This document shows positions 1 to 10,835 of a stretch of DNA of 27,445 nucleotides, one piece after another. Origin of the DNA: Conidiobolus incongruus B7586. Taxonomy: Eukaryota > Entomophthoromycota > Entomophthoromycetes > Entomophthorales > Conidiobolaceae. Under the pieces are notes generated by a model, which was not told the origin of the DNA, made no database searches, and saw only the letters and a list, made by a program, of their open reading frames with translations. The stretch covers positions 1 to 27,445 of the forward strand of contig JNEM01008153.1 in assembly GCA_000697335.1 (NCBI GenBank). Reading direction: 5' to 3'. The position numbers and the translations under genes were made by a program. Each line of letters begins with the position of its first letter. The stretch's first letter is position 1.

Positions 1-2269
1 ATATATATTTATGATAATTTGTTTTGGTTTTATTATAATATTTAAAACTATTGGAAAAAAATTCCAACTTATATTTTTGAAATGGAAATATATTCAGAAT
101 TTTTCATTTAAATTAATATAACTTAAAATTTAATATTATTATAAAATAATATCCCAATATTCTATAATACAGATAATAATTTATCTAGGACTTGAATGAA
201 TATTCATTTATATAATCAAAACCAAAGGAAATTTTTAGGAATTATAATTATTTAAAGTTAATAACCAATTAATGTTTTTTTCAATATTCAAATAGGATGT
301 TTAAATAATTTTTGGAATTCTGTAAACTAGTTATAATAAAGCAATCAGCTCAATAATATAGTTTATAATCATGGGACCAAATATATCAATACTCAATCAT
401 ATAATTTAATTTGAATATATATTTAATTATTTAACTCATCTAATGGCTAGTTTGAATATTCAAATTTATATACAATACTTGTAAATTTTAAATTAGGAGG
501 TTGTCACAAACAAAAGTATGCTGTAGTAATTTAAATTAATAGTTAAAATTCAATAGGGCAAAAGAGAGTTTATAAATAGATATATTTGGTAATGGTGAAG
601 GATCCGCAAAGGATTGATCAAGATTAAGTAGACCAAGAATTGTGGTGAATAATCAACTAATTTTAATATTACCTAACCAAAACTCCAATTATAACTAATT
701 TTCGATATCAAAAGATACACTTTATTGCAAAAACAGAATAAAATACTTTTATAAATGTATTAAAATCAAATTTTTAGACATCGTTAGTGCTATATGAACT
801 TGAAGAACAGAAGGAAAAATCAATTAAATAGCTGCTAAGGTATGTTTACACTTGCTGAAAATCTAAAAATTTTCAATTGATTTTAAGTGATGAAAAATAT
901 ATTGATTCCAATCCTTGAAATTCTGAAAACATAGAATCACAAAATTAGATCATCTTTGGTTGAATGCTGTGAGTCATTTAAACTCATAAGTCTCAAAATA
1001 TTGACAATATTTTACAAATATGTACAACTAACATTATTTGATTTAATATTGCATGATATCTTTTAAAATATATCATTTGATATTTTGATGAATATAATAA
1101 AAAAGATCACATGATTAGTTTGACTAATTTGAAGTAAATATTATAATATAATTAGCTAAAATTTTCTCATTTTCAATTAATCCTACGAAACAATTAGTAA
1201 AATTCTTCAATTTAAGGTTAACATTATATAATTAGTAAATTTATGTTCGGTATAATAAAACTAGTTGAGGTAATACTTTCAAGTATTTTTTGAACTAATT
1301 ATAGATTTACCTATTTTTTATAACACATGAAATGGAATAAATGATATTAGTTATAATTAAAAAAAAATTAAAATTTAGGAATCATTACTTGATTTTTTAT
1401 AAACCAAATATATTCCAAATTCTATTAAAACCATTATAAATAAATTTATAATTGCCTCATCTCCACACGATTGACAATGAAAATTTGTCTAAGACACAGT
1501 TGTATAAATAAAATTTTATTAATTAATAACTCGAATTTTTAAACAACCAATTAAACAAAATATAATGTTAAAGATCTTTAGTTGTATCAATTACCTTAAC
1601 CTTGTTATTTTATCAATTCATAAAGTATTTACACTCTATTCAGGTCCAATATTTGTTAATAAAACAATTCACATTAAAATTTAACGTTAATGAGTTAGAA
1701 ATTTCCCCATGATTCGGTGTAAAAAATATCCTAACAATTAATTCAACAACAAAACTATAGAATTTATTTTAGACATTATTTTTGTTATAATTGTTATGAT
1801 AGCATTTGGTCTGTGAAGTTAATCTTTAAAAAATTCAATGATTTGTCAATCTACATACTATCAAATCATATTAAACAGTTTATCATTTCTATTGAATAAA
1901 ATTTTTGATGAAATACATATTGAAGTTTCAAATAGAAATCACCCAATGAAAAATTATAGGCCTTGCTTTAATAGTCTTCTTTAGGTAGTTGAAATGAAAC
2001 GTTTATGTAATTTCAACAAAACATATTTGTAGATCTAATACGATTATAAAAACATTCTTAAATTGATTTTTTTGTGATTTGTAATATATTATTAAAGCTA
2101 GATAGATTGCATGTTATTAGAAAAATCAATATTTAATATAATGCATATTAAATAATTATGCACATGGTTAAGGGTCAAAATTAGTCTATTCATTTCCTTT
2201 TTTGGTTATTCTTTTTAACTTTATTTTGATTGTATAATAATAGTAAGCAAAATAGCAAGGTGGGAAATC
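1..2269. other. Gene-free AT-rich intergenic DNA
   Basis: This stretch is very AT-rich, with stops in all frames and no open reading frame of note on either strand. A TATAAATA sequence lies at 571-578, followed by an ATG at 592 that opens only an 11-codon frame, so I do not call a gene there. I saw no tRNA-like fold, long repeat or terminal repeat. Confidence 0.7.
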
Positions 2270-2760
2270 CAAGAATACTGTCAGGGGCGTCGACTGGGCC
2301 TCCCGTCACATCATCTCGCAATGGCGATAAGCCGTCGCCAAAACTAGTTGAAGAGATGGATTGGGAACCATAGTGACATCTACACCTATGAGGCCATAAG
2401 CTCTCAATAAATGAAAACAGCTTCATAACCATGCAGTTGCTGGATCTTTCCTTTGGCCAAGCTTGGCTCACTAACTCAGTTGTCATCCTATAAGATAATT
2501 AAACTCCTTTCCTAACCTAAGATAGTAATTGTGCGCATCTGTTTTGACCACCATCACTTTGGGCCATCTCATCACTGTAGACCTCCGAATTGTGGCATAC
2601 ACTCCATTCCTTCGCACCATGCTGACCACCCAGATAGTTATATATGCACTTTGCTTGGTCCGGGTTGTCCTTGAGGCTTTCTCGGCCCCCGACATGGCCG
2701 ATGTGCCCACTCTAACCCTCGCCAGTTTAGCCTATCGCTTAACAAACATTCACGAAAATT
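2270..2760. other. GC-rich island of unknown origin
   Basis: By hand count the 60-base rows from 2281 to 2760 hold about 22 to 38 G+C each, close to half overall, whereas flanking DNA is about one fifth G+C. The edges are abrupt. Short open frames exist on both strands (2529-2801 plus; 2190-2486 and 2483-2710 minus), but at least two of them lack an ATG at their apparent start and none gives a protein I recognise. Possible explanations are a decayed mobile-element fragment, a remnant of an old gene, or a non-coding RNA. I could not find terminal repeats or target-site duplications. Its identity is unknown. Confidence 0.6.
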
Positions 2761-3773
2761 TAATTGATTTATTTAACATCTCATACTTAGTGGAAACTTA
2801 GTTCACCTAAATATTTTTTTGAACTAATAAAATAATGTAAATATTATAATTTTTTGAATTCAGTCACTGAAAAGGTGAGATTCAGGAGTTAAACATGCAA
2901 ATATAAGTTGAAAATTAAATTTACTCAATAAAAAACTTTGAGTTCATGATAAAATTTTAGTAATTCAAAGGTCTTTGTTGTTAGATTATAAATTTGTACT
3001 GGAATTAATAATGATTCATATTTTGTTAAATTGTAAATACTGTATGATAAATGATTCAATTTTCCATCTATCAATTAACCCCTTGACTAAATGAAAATCA
3101 AAATTTAAAACCATCTTTTAATATAATATAAATAAACCGGTTATAATTTATTATTATAAATGACTTCTGAGATTTAAAGTGAATTATATTAGCTGAAATA
3201 GATGTACTATCTATATGTTTGATATTGTATGATTATTATAATGTTGATGAATATTAACTTTTTTAAGTGTAAGTCAAATAGCTAATAGTTTATTAAATTT
3301 TTAAAGTTAAACAATGAAGCTTTATTGGCAATTTGATTTTTATTCTCCAATTAATCGAATCAATTGCATGCTCAATTCACTCTTGTTTCATTAATTAATT
3401 CTATTTTAATATTTTAGTCTCATATTGAGCGAATCATTTTGCAAAATATAAAATTGCAACTCATGTAAGCTGAATTTTGATAATTGGTCAATCATCAAAT
3501 GAATTGTGTATGACTCCAGTATGTTTGTAGATCAACAGTATGAAAAATTCACAAAGTTTAGAGGAGAGAATGGAATTTATTTGATGAAATAAGATAAGAC
3601 AATAATCAAGAGCTTGTATTTTTAAACAATGCAAAATATATGCCCGGCTCAGGTATATTATTGAAACCGAGAAACAAATCAAACTCTAGTCTAAATCTAG
3701 CACGTTGAAAAATTTAAGCAATTGTGATTGCAATATTCAAATTTCACCAAGTCAATTCTCAAGTTTAGTTGTT
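2761..3773. other. Intergenic DNA, 3' flank of the kinase gene
   Basis: No supported gene lies here. The stretch from about 3480 to 3770 is less AT-rich than the DNA to its left and may include 3'-untranslated sequence of the minus-strand kinase. A 64-codon minus-strand frame at 3488-3682 is hydrophobic and resembles no family I know, so I treat it as chance. Confidence 0.55.
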
Positions 3774-3817
3774 GTGGTTAGTGGTTAGTGGTTAGTGTGG
3801 TTGGTTAGTAGTTAGTA
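3774..3817 (-). repeat. Short tandem repeat with branch-point-like heptamers
   Basis: On the plus strand GTGGTTA is repeated three times without a break (3774-3794). A degenerate stretch follows, and then two adjacent copies of GTTAGTA (3804-3817). Read on the kinase mRNA strand these are TAACCAC repeats and two back-to-back TACTAAC heptamers, the latter identical to the classic yeast branch-point sequence. The repeat begins 17 nt after the kinase stop codon, so it probably lies in the 3'-untranslated region. Function is unknown. It could be simple repeat expansion, a protein-binding C-rich tract, or part of a 3'-UTR intron. Confidence 0.75.
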
Positions 3818-3834
3818 TTGAGAGAGGAGTAGTT

Positions 3835-5145
3835 TTAGTAGCGATACTGGTCGCGCTGTTGAATGTAGTAAGACTCATGAAGGTTGCTGGAAACACTGAT
3901 GCTGCGGTTGACAGATTCGGCAGATCTGCGAAAGGAAGATTGGGAGTGTTTGGAGGATTGTTGGTCAAATTCTGCAGAGTCGTCGAGGGACATTTCAAAG
4001 ATGGCACCATGACCTGGATTCATCAAATTGTCTTCATTGAAGGTATCGCGATCCTCATCATGAATATCGTCGTGTTCATCTTCACTATCGGCATTGTCGT
4101 GACCTTCATCTAAAGAGTTAGAGCGGTCGTCAAAGACCAAAGGAGGAGTGTTTTCAGGAGTAATACTCATGAAACCAAAAGCTGATTCAAGGTTGGAAGT
4201 AAAGGTGGGGATGTCGATAGCAGATGGAATAGAATGGAGACGGTCAAGTAGCCAGTTGCGGAAGTGTTTGATAGAGGTACGACGGTATTCGGGACACAGG
4301 AGTTCAGCGGCACAGAAGTCAGCAATTTCATAACTACATTTCAACTGATAGACAAGTACATCGGATCCAAACTTCTGAAAGTCGACAAATTCGTCACAGT
4401 CAGGAGTGGGACTAGCCCAAGGAAGACGATGGTACATCAAAACCAAAAATAATATACACAAAGTCCAGATATCGGACAATTCAGCAGAGTAATAATCGAG
4501 GGAGTCAGAATGGCTTTCAAAGCTCATATAACTGGGACTACCCCAGCCAAAGGTATCACAGATGTCCTTGCGGACAGCCAATCCAAAATCGGTAACCTTG
4601 ACAGTCCCATCGGGAAGCAAAATAACATTTTCGGGCTTCAAGTCACGGTGATAGACATTTTTAGAGTGCATGTATTCAACAGCATCAAGGATTTGAAGGA
4701 AAATGGGCATAATAGCCTTAAGCTTCTTGGATTCATAGTTAGGATCATCGCGCTTGTAGAGGGAAGCTTGTTCGGTAATATAATCGAACAATTCCATACC
4801 AGGGCAGTATTCCATGATGATATAGGAGTATTCATCATTGAAGAAGGCTGAGTAAGCTTTAACAATGTTAGGATGATCGAGTTCCATTTGAATTTTAGCT
4901 TCAGTGCGGTGCGATTCAAGAGTCTCTTCGTCAAGGTCAGCACGACTGATAACTTTAATGGCATATATACGAGAGTCTTGGTCTTTCTTGGCTTTGTAAA
5001 CAGTGGCAAAGGTTCCTTGTCCAAGCATTCCCATCAAACGATAACGAGCACCACTGGGGTCAACAAGAGAGTGGCCCCAGGGGAAATTGGGAGTGGAGTT
5101 TTGAAAAGTAGAATAGTCAGAGCGAGTGGATGATGAAGAGTACAT
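3835..5145 (-). CDS. Ser/Thr protein kinase, Ran1/Sks1-like
   Basis: A 436-residue cytosolic or nuclear kinase that should transfer phosphate from ATP to Ser/Thr. The catalytic domain spans about residues 35-305. It has a glycine loop at 42-49 (GQGTFATV), the ATP lysine K64 in AIK, a likely helix-C glutamate E82, HRDLKPEN at 166-173 with catalytic D168, and DFG at 186-188. The activation-segment end reads GSPSYMSFE (202-210), so APE is replaced by SFE. Residue D225 begins DIWTLC, where a glycine is usual at the last position. The tail after 335 is strongly acidic (about 339-375) and then Ser-rich. The HRDLKPEN and GSxxYMSxE pattern recalls fungal Ran1/Pat1 and Sks1/Vhs1 kinases, which act in nutrient and meiosis control, but this subgroup is an inference. 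No intron is needed. The ATG at 5143-5145 is the first in frame. The gene is much GC-richer than its surroundings and than the other genes here. Confidence 0.93.
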   Translation of the reverse strand: MYSSSSTRSDYSTFQNSTPNFPWGHSLVDPSGARYRLMGMLGQGTFATVYKAKKDQDSRIYAIKVISRADLDEETLESHRTEAKIQMELDHPNIVKAYSAFFNDEYSYIIMEYCPGMELFDYITEQASLYKRDDPNYESKKLKAIMPIFLQILDAVEYMHSKNVYHRDLKPENVILLPDGTVKVTDFGLAVRKDICDTFGWGSPSYMSFESHSDSLDYYSAELSDIWTLCILFLVLMYHRLPWASPTPDCDEFVDFQKFGSDVLVYQLKCSYEIADFCAAELLCPEYRRTSIKHFRNWLLDRLHSIPSAIDIPTFTSNLESAFGFMSITPENTPPLVFDDRSNSLDEGHDNADSEDEHDDIHDEDRDTFNEDNLMNPGHGAIFEMSLDDSAEFDQQSSKHSQSSFRRSAESVNRSISVSSNLHESYYIQQRDQYRY

Positions 5146-5566
5146 GTTTGAACAGATTAGTAACAGAATAAATTAAAAAAATTTGAAAGGAGGAATATAA
5201 ACTACAAGTGAAGGATTATCGGTGTTGGTACAGTAATAAGAAGATTGATATTAAACAAATATTTAGCAGAACGACGAATGAATACAATATTATGTGTTAA
5301 CAATTCAAGTGAGTTGGTAGAGGTTATTGATAAGAGATCGTTTGAGGATTAAGCTTTCATTACCAATTACAATTATAAAAATACAAAAGCGTTGAGAGTG
5401 CAAATACTAATAAGTTAGTTGATTGGTGCGGGAAAGGCACAGAGGACGAGGTAAGGTACAGGTGGTCGATATTCGAATTACCCAGCCAGAGGCGAAAAGG
5501 TTGGGACAAGAGTAAAATAATTTTAAAAACCAATAAGGACAAGGGAAAGTATGCTCCCTTGATCTT
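5146..5566 (-). promoter_or_regulatory. Long pyrimidine-rich 5' leader of the kinase
   Basis: Between the kinase ATG and the TATA box lie about 420 bases that are clearly less AT-rich than the flanks and C/T-rich on the mRNA strand. Only one ATG triplet occurs on the mRNA strand in this whole stretch, fewer than chance would give, which fits a transcribed leader scanned by ribosomes. CCAAT (5530-5534, plus strand) lies near its distal end. A 5'-UTR intron cannot be excluded. Confidence 0.55.
5349..5360 (-). other. Three-codon upstream ORF in the kinase leader
   Basis: The single ATG of the leader (5358-5360 on the minus strand) opens Met-Lys-Ala followed by TAA, about 200 nt before the kinase start. 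Minimal uORFs of this kind can dampen or condition translation of the main frame. Whether it is on the transcript depends on the unmapped transcription start. Confidence 0.4.
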
Positions 5567-5574
5567 TATTTATA
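5567..5574 (-). promoter_or_regulatory. TATA box of the kinase gene
   Basis: TATAAATA on the minus strand, in the sequence GGGGATATAAATAAAG, lies 421 bases before the kinase ATG at the point where the GC-richer leader gives way to AT-rich DNA. The same octamer stands before two of the transcription-factor genes in this window. In AT-rich DNA a chance match is possible, but position and composition change support it. Confidence 0.5.
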
Positions 5575-5580
5575 TCCCCA

Positions 5581-8500
5581 ATCCAAGTATTTACTCTTAA
5601 TTTATCCAATCTGAGCGAGTTTTTTTAATATTGATTCACATTTATTTGTGGATTTCTAATTGGTTAATATTTCAAATGCAGCCAATCTAATTCATCATTA
5701 TTATATCTTCCTTATCGTCATCCTTCTCCTACCTTCTCCAACATTCTAATCCAATTTTATAAGTTGAATTTCAAATAATTCTGAAACTTCCAATCAATGT
5801 CCACCATTTTAGATTAAGCCAATCACATGCTACCTAAGTAAGAATTGCATCATGTTTCTTGAATGCTCAAATTACTTAAAATAACTAACGTAATTCATTT
5901 TCCAAATTAGGTGATAGGCGGTTAATAGATGACTAACAATTAATCTTTTGTGGATATAATTAAACCGGAAATTTATTTTCAAAATAATCTGGAAATATTT
6001 TTTTGCTCAACACTCGGTCAATCTTCAATTTGTTACAACACATCATCTATCATCATACCATTTTTATCTAGAAATGATTCATCACTATGAATGACAATGG
6101 ATCTTCTTCTCAGATGTGGTCTTGGTGTTACTTTTTTGGCAACAGCTCTATATATATTTCTAGGTCAAAATAATATTATTTCAACCGCATAAAGCTTGAT
6201 TTATAGAACAAAATTCTACTAAAATGATTAGATTTATTGGATCATTCGATACACACTATAGCCAATTATAAATGACCAATCTGATACTATAACAACTTAA
6301 TTGCAGATATTTCTATGAGGTAATCCTAATAGTCATGAACAATGTAACCTTAAAGTTATATGATTATGAAGTAGAATGATATTAGCACCAACTTAATTAT
6401 AACTAATTACCTCTAGCATACAAATGTTCATGAATCTAAAGTGAATTCAAAATCATGGAAAATTAAACTTCTTGGTCTAAATGATTCAAGTTCTGATTTG
6501 TTAAGTTAAATTGGCTCATGTTGGTTAGCTGTTTTGAGATATATATGCAAAAGAGGTTAACCCAATGTATTGAAATAAGTAATATTCCTAATCCATCCTT
6601 TAAAGTTTGAGGGATAGTTCAAAGTTGATAAAGCACATAAATTGTTTGATATAAAACTCCAAAGTTTATATGATTTTACTTGAAATAGTGAGTTAAGCAG
6701 TTTATTTAATGGTTGAATTAATAAATCCTAAACTAATCCCGAGTTAACCCTCTAAGGTATAAATTTTCTGCCAACATATTCATATTTTCAATATTTACTA
6801 TAATAAATAGTGTCTATATATCAACAATAATGAGTGTTATTTAATTATTTTTCCTAATTTTTATTGGCCATAGTACCCAAAGGTGTCAAGTTGATATCAA
6901 ACATATAGCAAATTATTTATGATGTAAGTTAAATGACTATTTTTGACCAAACCATAATAATTTGGTGTAATTGATTACAGCATACAGATTTCACTAATCA
7001 TTAACTTACAAACTAGAAACAATCAAAGAAATGCCCATGCCTTAAATGGGCTAATGCTAGTAATTAATCATCCATTCTAGATCCTTCCCCTTTAACCTTG
7101 TTCACATCAAGACTGCGATTCATCCTGTCTTTCTCATAGACTGAGAATTAGTAATAAAAGGGACTTGATTTGTAATGAATGAAATAATTGTTATATGAGA
7201 AAACTTACTTTTAATTTGTTGATATTGGGTAAAATTTGTTCACATGGATAAGAACTCTAAGATCGGAACTGAGGGTTAAAATTCCAACACCAAGGACCAC
7301 TTTTACCCATAACAGTTGTGATTAATAATGACATGTGTTTAATTGGCTTGGGAGACGACATCAGCCCCTGCTAATAGCGCCGTTTTCCGATTTATACTAT
7401 GCAGTTGATCTAATACAAGTTAAATTATCGTAAAACAAGAATAATGATAATTTGGTTATCACCACCAAATATTAATTGCCAAAGATCCTGTAAGATTTAT
7501 TAGGATGAATAAATGAGCCTTTGGAACAAATGAATCCCAAGTCAGCCCTCATTTCGGCTAAGATAGAAGGTTTCAGAGACAAGTCACAATGTATATTGGT
7601 TGTGATTGGTAAGTTACTAATTTTGACTAATTCCAATTTACACATGACTCAGTCTAGTTACTAATGGAAACACCTTTACTACACTATTTCATATTTCTAT
7701 TAATAATTAGTTTCTTTGGCGCCAATTCAATTGTGGGTGTTGAATTTCATTGGATGAGAATTTAGATGTGTGGTAAGGAACAGGATAAACTTAGTCAGAT
7801 GATTTATTAAATTCGTAACTTTTCACTTTAAACTTTTAATATATTTTTTCATTTTATCATTCGATAAGGTTGTTCTTAAAAATATGCAATACTATTTTAG
7901 ATAAATCACAATAATTAAAAGTTTAATTTAAAAGATGTAAAATTATTTGAAATTTTAATCTTTATCTATATTTTGAAGGTAGCTAGCATCAAATGAATTA
8001 ATATTACTTGATATAATATTTATATTTAGTTATAATTAATAAATAAAATTTATTTATTTTAGTGTTATTTAATTAATGTGTGAAATGAATGATTAACCAA
8101 ATTAGGAACAAGGCATCATATCCAATCAATGTAATAATCAAACAATATATTTTTATCTGATTGGGTAAAATAAAATCTATATCAATTCTAAATTTTAATC
8201 ACCCATTAGATAATTAATTCAAAATTATAATTCATAAAAATAAGATTTTGAAAATTATACGTTAAATTATTAATAATATTTATATGAACACTAAAATATT
8301 CCAATTGGATTATATAATTTTGCTAATCACGATATAAAATATTTAATATATTTTTATTGTTTAAATTTATATTAATAGTTTAATATGAAAGAATTATTTC
8401 TTAAGAGCAATATTGAATCATCTATTGATGATATTTAGTTTGAATTAGAAAAGATAATTTTCTTTATAAAGACTAGATAATACTGAATAAATTTGGAATG

Positions 8501-10251
8501 ATATTAGATTAGAATGTGTTAGTGATAAGTGATAAATATAGAGCATAGCATCTTCTAATTGAAGCATAAGTCAATTGAATTGAATAATATCTTTCTTATT
8601 TATTCCTATCTTAAATAATATTCAAATTTATGTAGCCAATTATTTATCCATAAACCAACTCAATATTTAAATAATTTTTTTACTCTTTTGTATAAAGTTT
8701 TTAGTATTAACATCGCTTTATAGATTTCATTATAATGATTACATACTTATTCATTTTATTTACTAAATCCAGAAATACTTGTATACATGTAATAGAATTT
8801 ATTTTCACCTCTAAATGAGTTAGTTATTGATGAATAGGGGTGCTTGAATGATAAGCGAATCCAAATAATTATAACTTCATATCTGAACGTTTACAATATT
8901 CAGTTGATGGCTTCATATTTTACTCTATTAAACCTTTATATAAACATTAAATGGAACATTTATCAAAATATTATTACTTGCATAATACATTTATATTTGT
9001 TATCCATTTTACATATATAGCTAGTATAATTAATCTTAGATAAATGAATTCTTATTGAAATAATTTTTCGAATACTATTGACCATAAATCTTATTTTCCT
9101 TTTAAAGTATTTTTTTTAAATAAAATGATATTTTCACTAATTAATTATTGTATTTTATTGAGGTCAGTTTTAAATCGAACTTAGATTTCATCAAGTTATG
9201 AAGATCAGTGTATTCTAGATTTTCGAATTAATATGTAGTATGAATCAAATCAAATGATGAAATGAATTTATTAAAGGTACTATTAGCAAAGTAAGAGGAG
9301 AGATCAGCTAAACTAAGATCCCTGTTTTATGGTTAATATACGGAATTGATTAAATTGAATGATGATTTATGAAAATCATTGTAAAAAAGATTTTATTAAA
9401 GTAGAAATTTTTATTGAATAAAAAAATTCGTTGTTTAATCCTAATTTGAAATGCTATATATAAATAATCTTTGTGATTATTGTATTCTCTCCTAATTAAT
9501 CAAAATCAATTTAGAAAATTAAATATAGTGAAGGAAAATTCTTATAGAAATTTTATATCACAAGTTCAAATTTTTATTTGTAATTGGTTGTTGAACTTGA
9601 AAGGTATTTAATCAACATACCAAAAAATCAATATTTCTAAATTTTCTATTGATATATGATTAATTGAATATATTGCCTAAAAATAAATTGTTATACATTA
9701 TTTTGTTTTATTAATTATATATATTTTTAAATATTAATAAGATTAAAATGATAGATCTAATAAAAATGGTTCAAAATTATTATGGGTTGAATCCAAGTTG
9801 ATAATAATCTCAAAGTGAGAATCAATCTGTTAGTATTTTTAATAAATAATGTTAATGAACATAATGGTCTAATTGCTTAATAGCAGTAATTTAAAAATGT
9901 AGATTATCTAATATTGTATATATACAAAATTACAGCATCTTAATCAATATATAAAGTCTATACTATAAACCATAAATAATGAAAGAATAATTTTAAAACA
10001 TTTAGATAAATAAATATCAATATAATTATATTTTTATTATTTACGAGTGAAAATATATCGAGCTATTATATCTATGATTAGAGATGTTGGCAATATTATC
10101 TTTTAACGAAGTTTAATAAAAATAATATTAATAATTTTCTACTAAAAATTGATTAATAAAAAATAAAGGGAATATTGATCAATAGTATAATACCTTTATT
10201 TTTTCATAAATATAAATCAATATATTATAAATAAACTCTGTTAAATCTAAA
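5581..10251. other. Large gene-free intergenic region
   Basis: No open frame of 60 codons or more was found between the kinase promoter and COX19. The part from about 5581 to 7800 is moderately AT-rich, with GC-elevated patches at about 7081-7140 and 7240-7400. From 7800 to 10250 it becomes extremely AT-rich. I saw no coding exons, tRNA, spliceosomal RNA or long repeat. The promoter of the kinase probably occupies its left end and the 3' end of COX19 its right end. Confidence 0.6.
7081..7400. other. Moderately GC-elevated patch without ORF
   Basis: Rows 7081-7140 and 7321-7380 contain 25 and 26 G+C in 60 by hand count, about twice the local background, yet all frames are short. This is the sort of contrast a structured non-coding RNA or a gene relic leaves in an AT-rich genome. 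I could not match it to a known RNA family. Confidence 0.3.
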
Positions 10252-10590
10252 TTAATTATTAAAATTAAGATTTGGTGCTTTTTCTATTTCTTCTTTTGTA
10301 AACCCTAAGTTTGATAAATCATCTTCAGCCATTAAGCCTCTATATATAACTAAATGAACAAATGGAGTAAATTGATTTATATTAAGATTTTACCTTTCCA
10401 TTCTACATTTTAAATAATTAATAGAGTATTCTCTGCAATTCTCTGTCAAAGTTTTGTTCTGTTTGATGCAGTTTAAATATTCTATCATAAATTGTTTACA
10501 TTCGGCATCATGATCTAGAGGAAAACTACCTCTAGCAGGTGGTGTAGGTTTAAAACTTGAATTATTACTACTAGGTTGACCAAATCCCAT
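10252..10590 (-). CDS. COX19: Cox19, twin CX9C mitochondrial copper protein
   Basis: A small intermembrane-space and cytosolic protein needed for cytochrome c oxidase assembly; in yeast it works with Cox11 in copper delivery. There are two exons on the minus strand, 10590-10394 and 10339-10252, joined across a 54-nt intron (10393-10340) with GTAAAA donor and ATAG acceptor. The product is 94 residues, close to the family length. The N-terminal part holds the Cox19 signature RGSFPLDHDAEC. The coiled-coil-helix-coiled-coil-helix fold is marked by C31-x9-C41 and C52-x9-C62, the pairs oxidised by the Mia40 pathway. The second exon supplies the family's conserved tail, GLMAEDDLSNLGF, which follows CRMER directly. 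Reading through the donor would end the protein at residue 66 and lose that tail, so the spliced form is right. It is divergently paired with GPI16, 245 bp away. Confidence 0.95.
10340..10393 (-). other. COX19 intron
   Basis: A 54-nt phase-2 intron, GT...AG, that interrupts the Arg codon ending CRMER. Removing it keeps the frame and restores the conserved C-terminal segment of Cox19. Confidence 0.92.
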
Positions 10591-10835
10591 TATTTATAAT
10601 ATTAACAGTATTTTGATACTATTATTTTATTTTATTTATTATATCTCAGTTAAAGAGGTAAAATACCCTTCACAATTTGTTATATTTGATTATCCCACAA
10701 TATTGAAAACATGTTTAAAGATTCAATTTATCAACGTCACCCAATCGAATATAATTTTTATCTGCATTTAATATTTTCAATCATTCAGTCATAAACACTT
10801 ATAATTTATAATAATATTAATATTTTAGCTCAAAA
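10591..10835. promoter_or_regulatory. Shared divergent promoter of COX19 and GPI16
   Basis: The 245 bases between the two start codons must hold both 5' leaders and core promoters. It is AT-rich with no clear TATAAATA. A GATTATCCCAC block (10688-10698) and CACCCAATCG (10739-10748, containing CCAAT) are the least AT-rich segments and are candidates for factor binding. The assignment rests on geometry, not on a recognised site. Confidence 0.5.

Noticed and set aside
571-627. TATAAATA followed by a short frame from the ATG at 592
   Set aside because: The frame closes after 11 codons, and no plausible downstream exon was seen; TATA-like octamers are common in AT-rich DNA.
3488-3682. 64-codon minus-strand hydrophobic frame
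   Set aside because: No family resemblance and probably within or near the 3' end of the kinase transcript; not enough to call a gene.
3859-5133. Several plus-strand frames across the kinase
   Set aside because: They lie opposite a clearly conserved kinase frame and have no family resemblance; the higher GC content simply leaves fewer stops.
10390-10590. Unspliced 66-residue form of Cox19 as the full gene
   Set aside because: The stop lies in an intron; the spliced frame restores the conserved Cox19 tail and proper family length.
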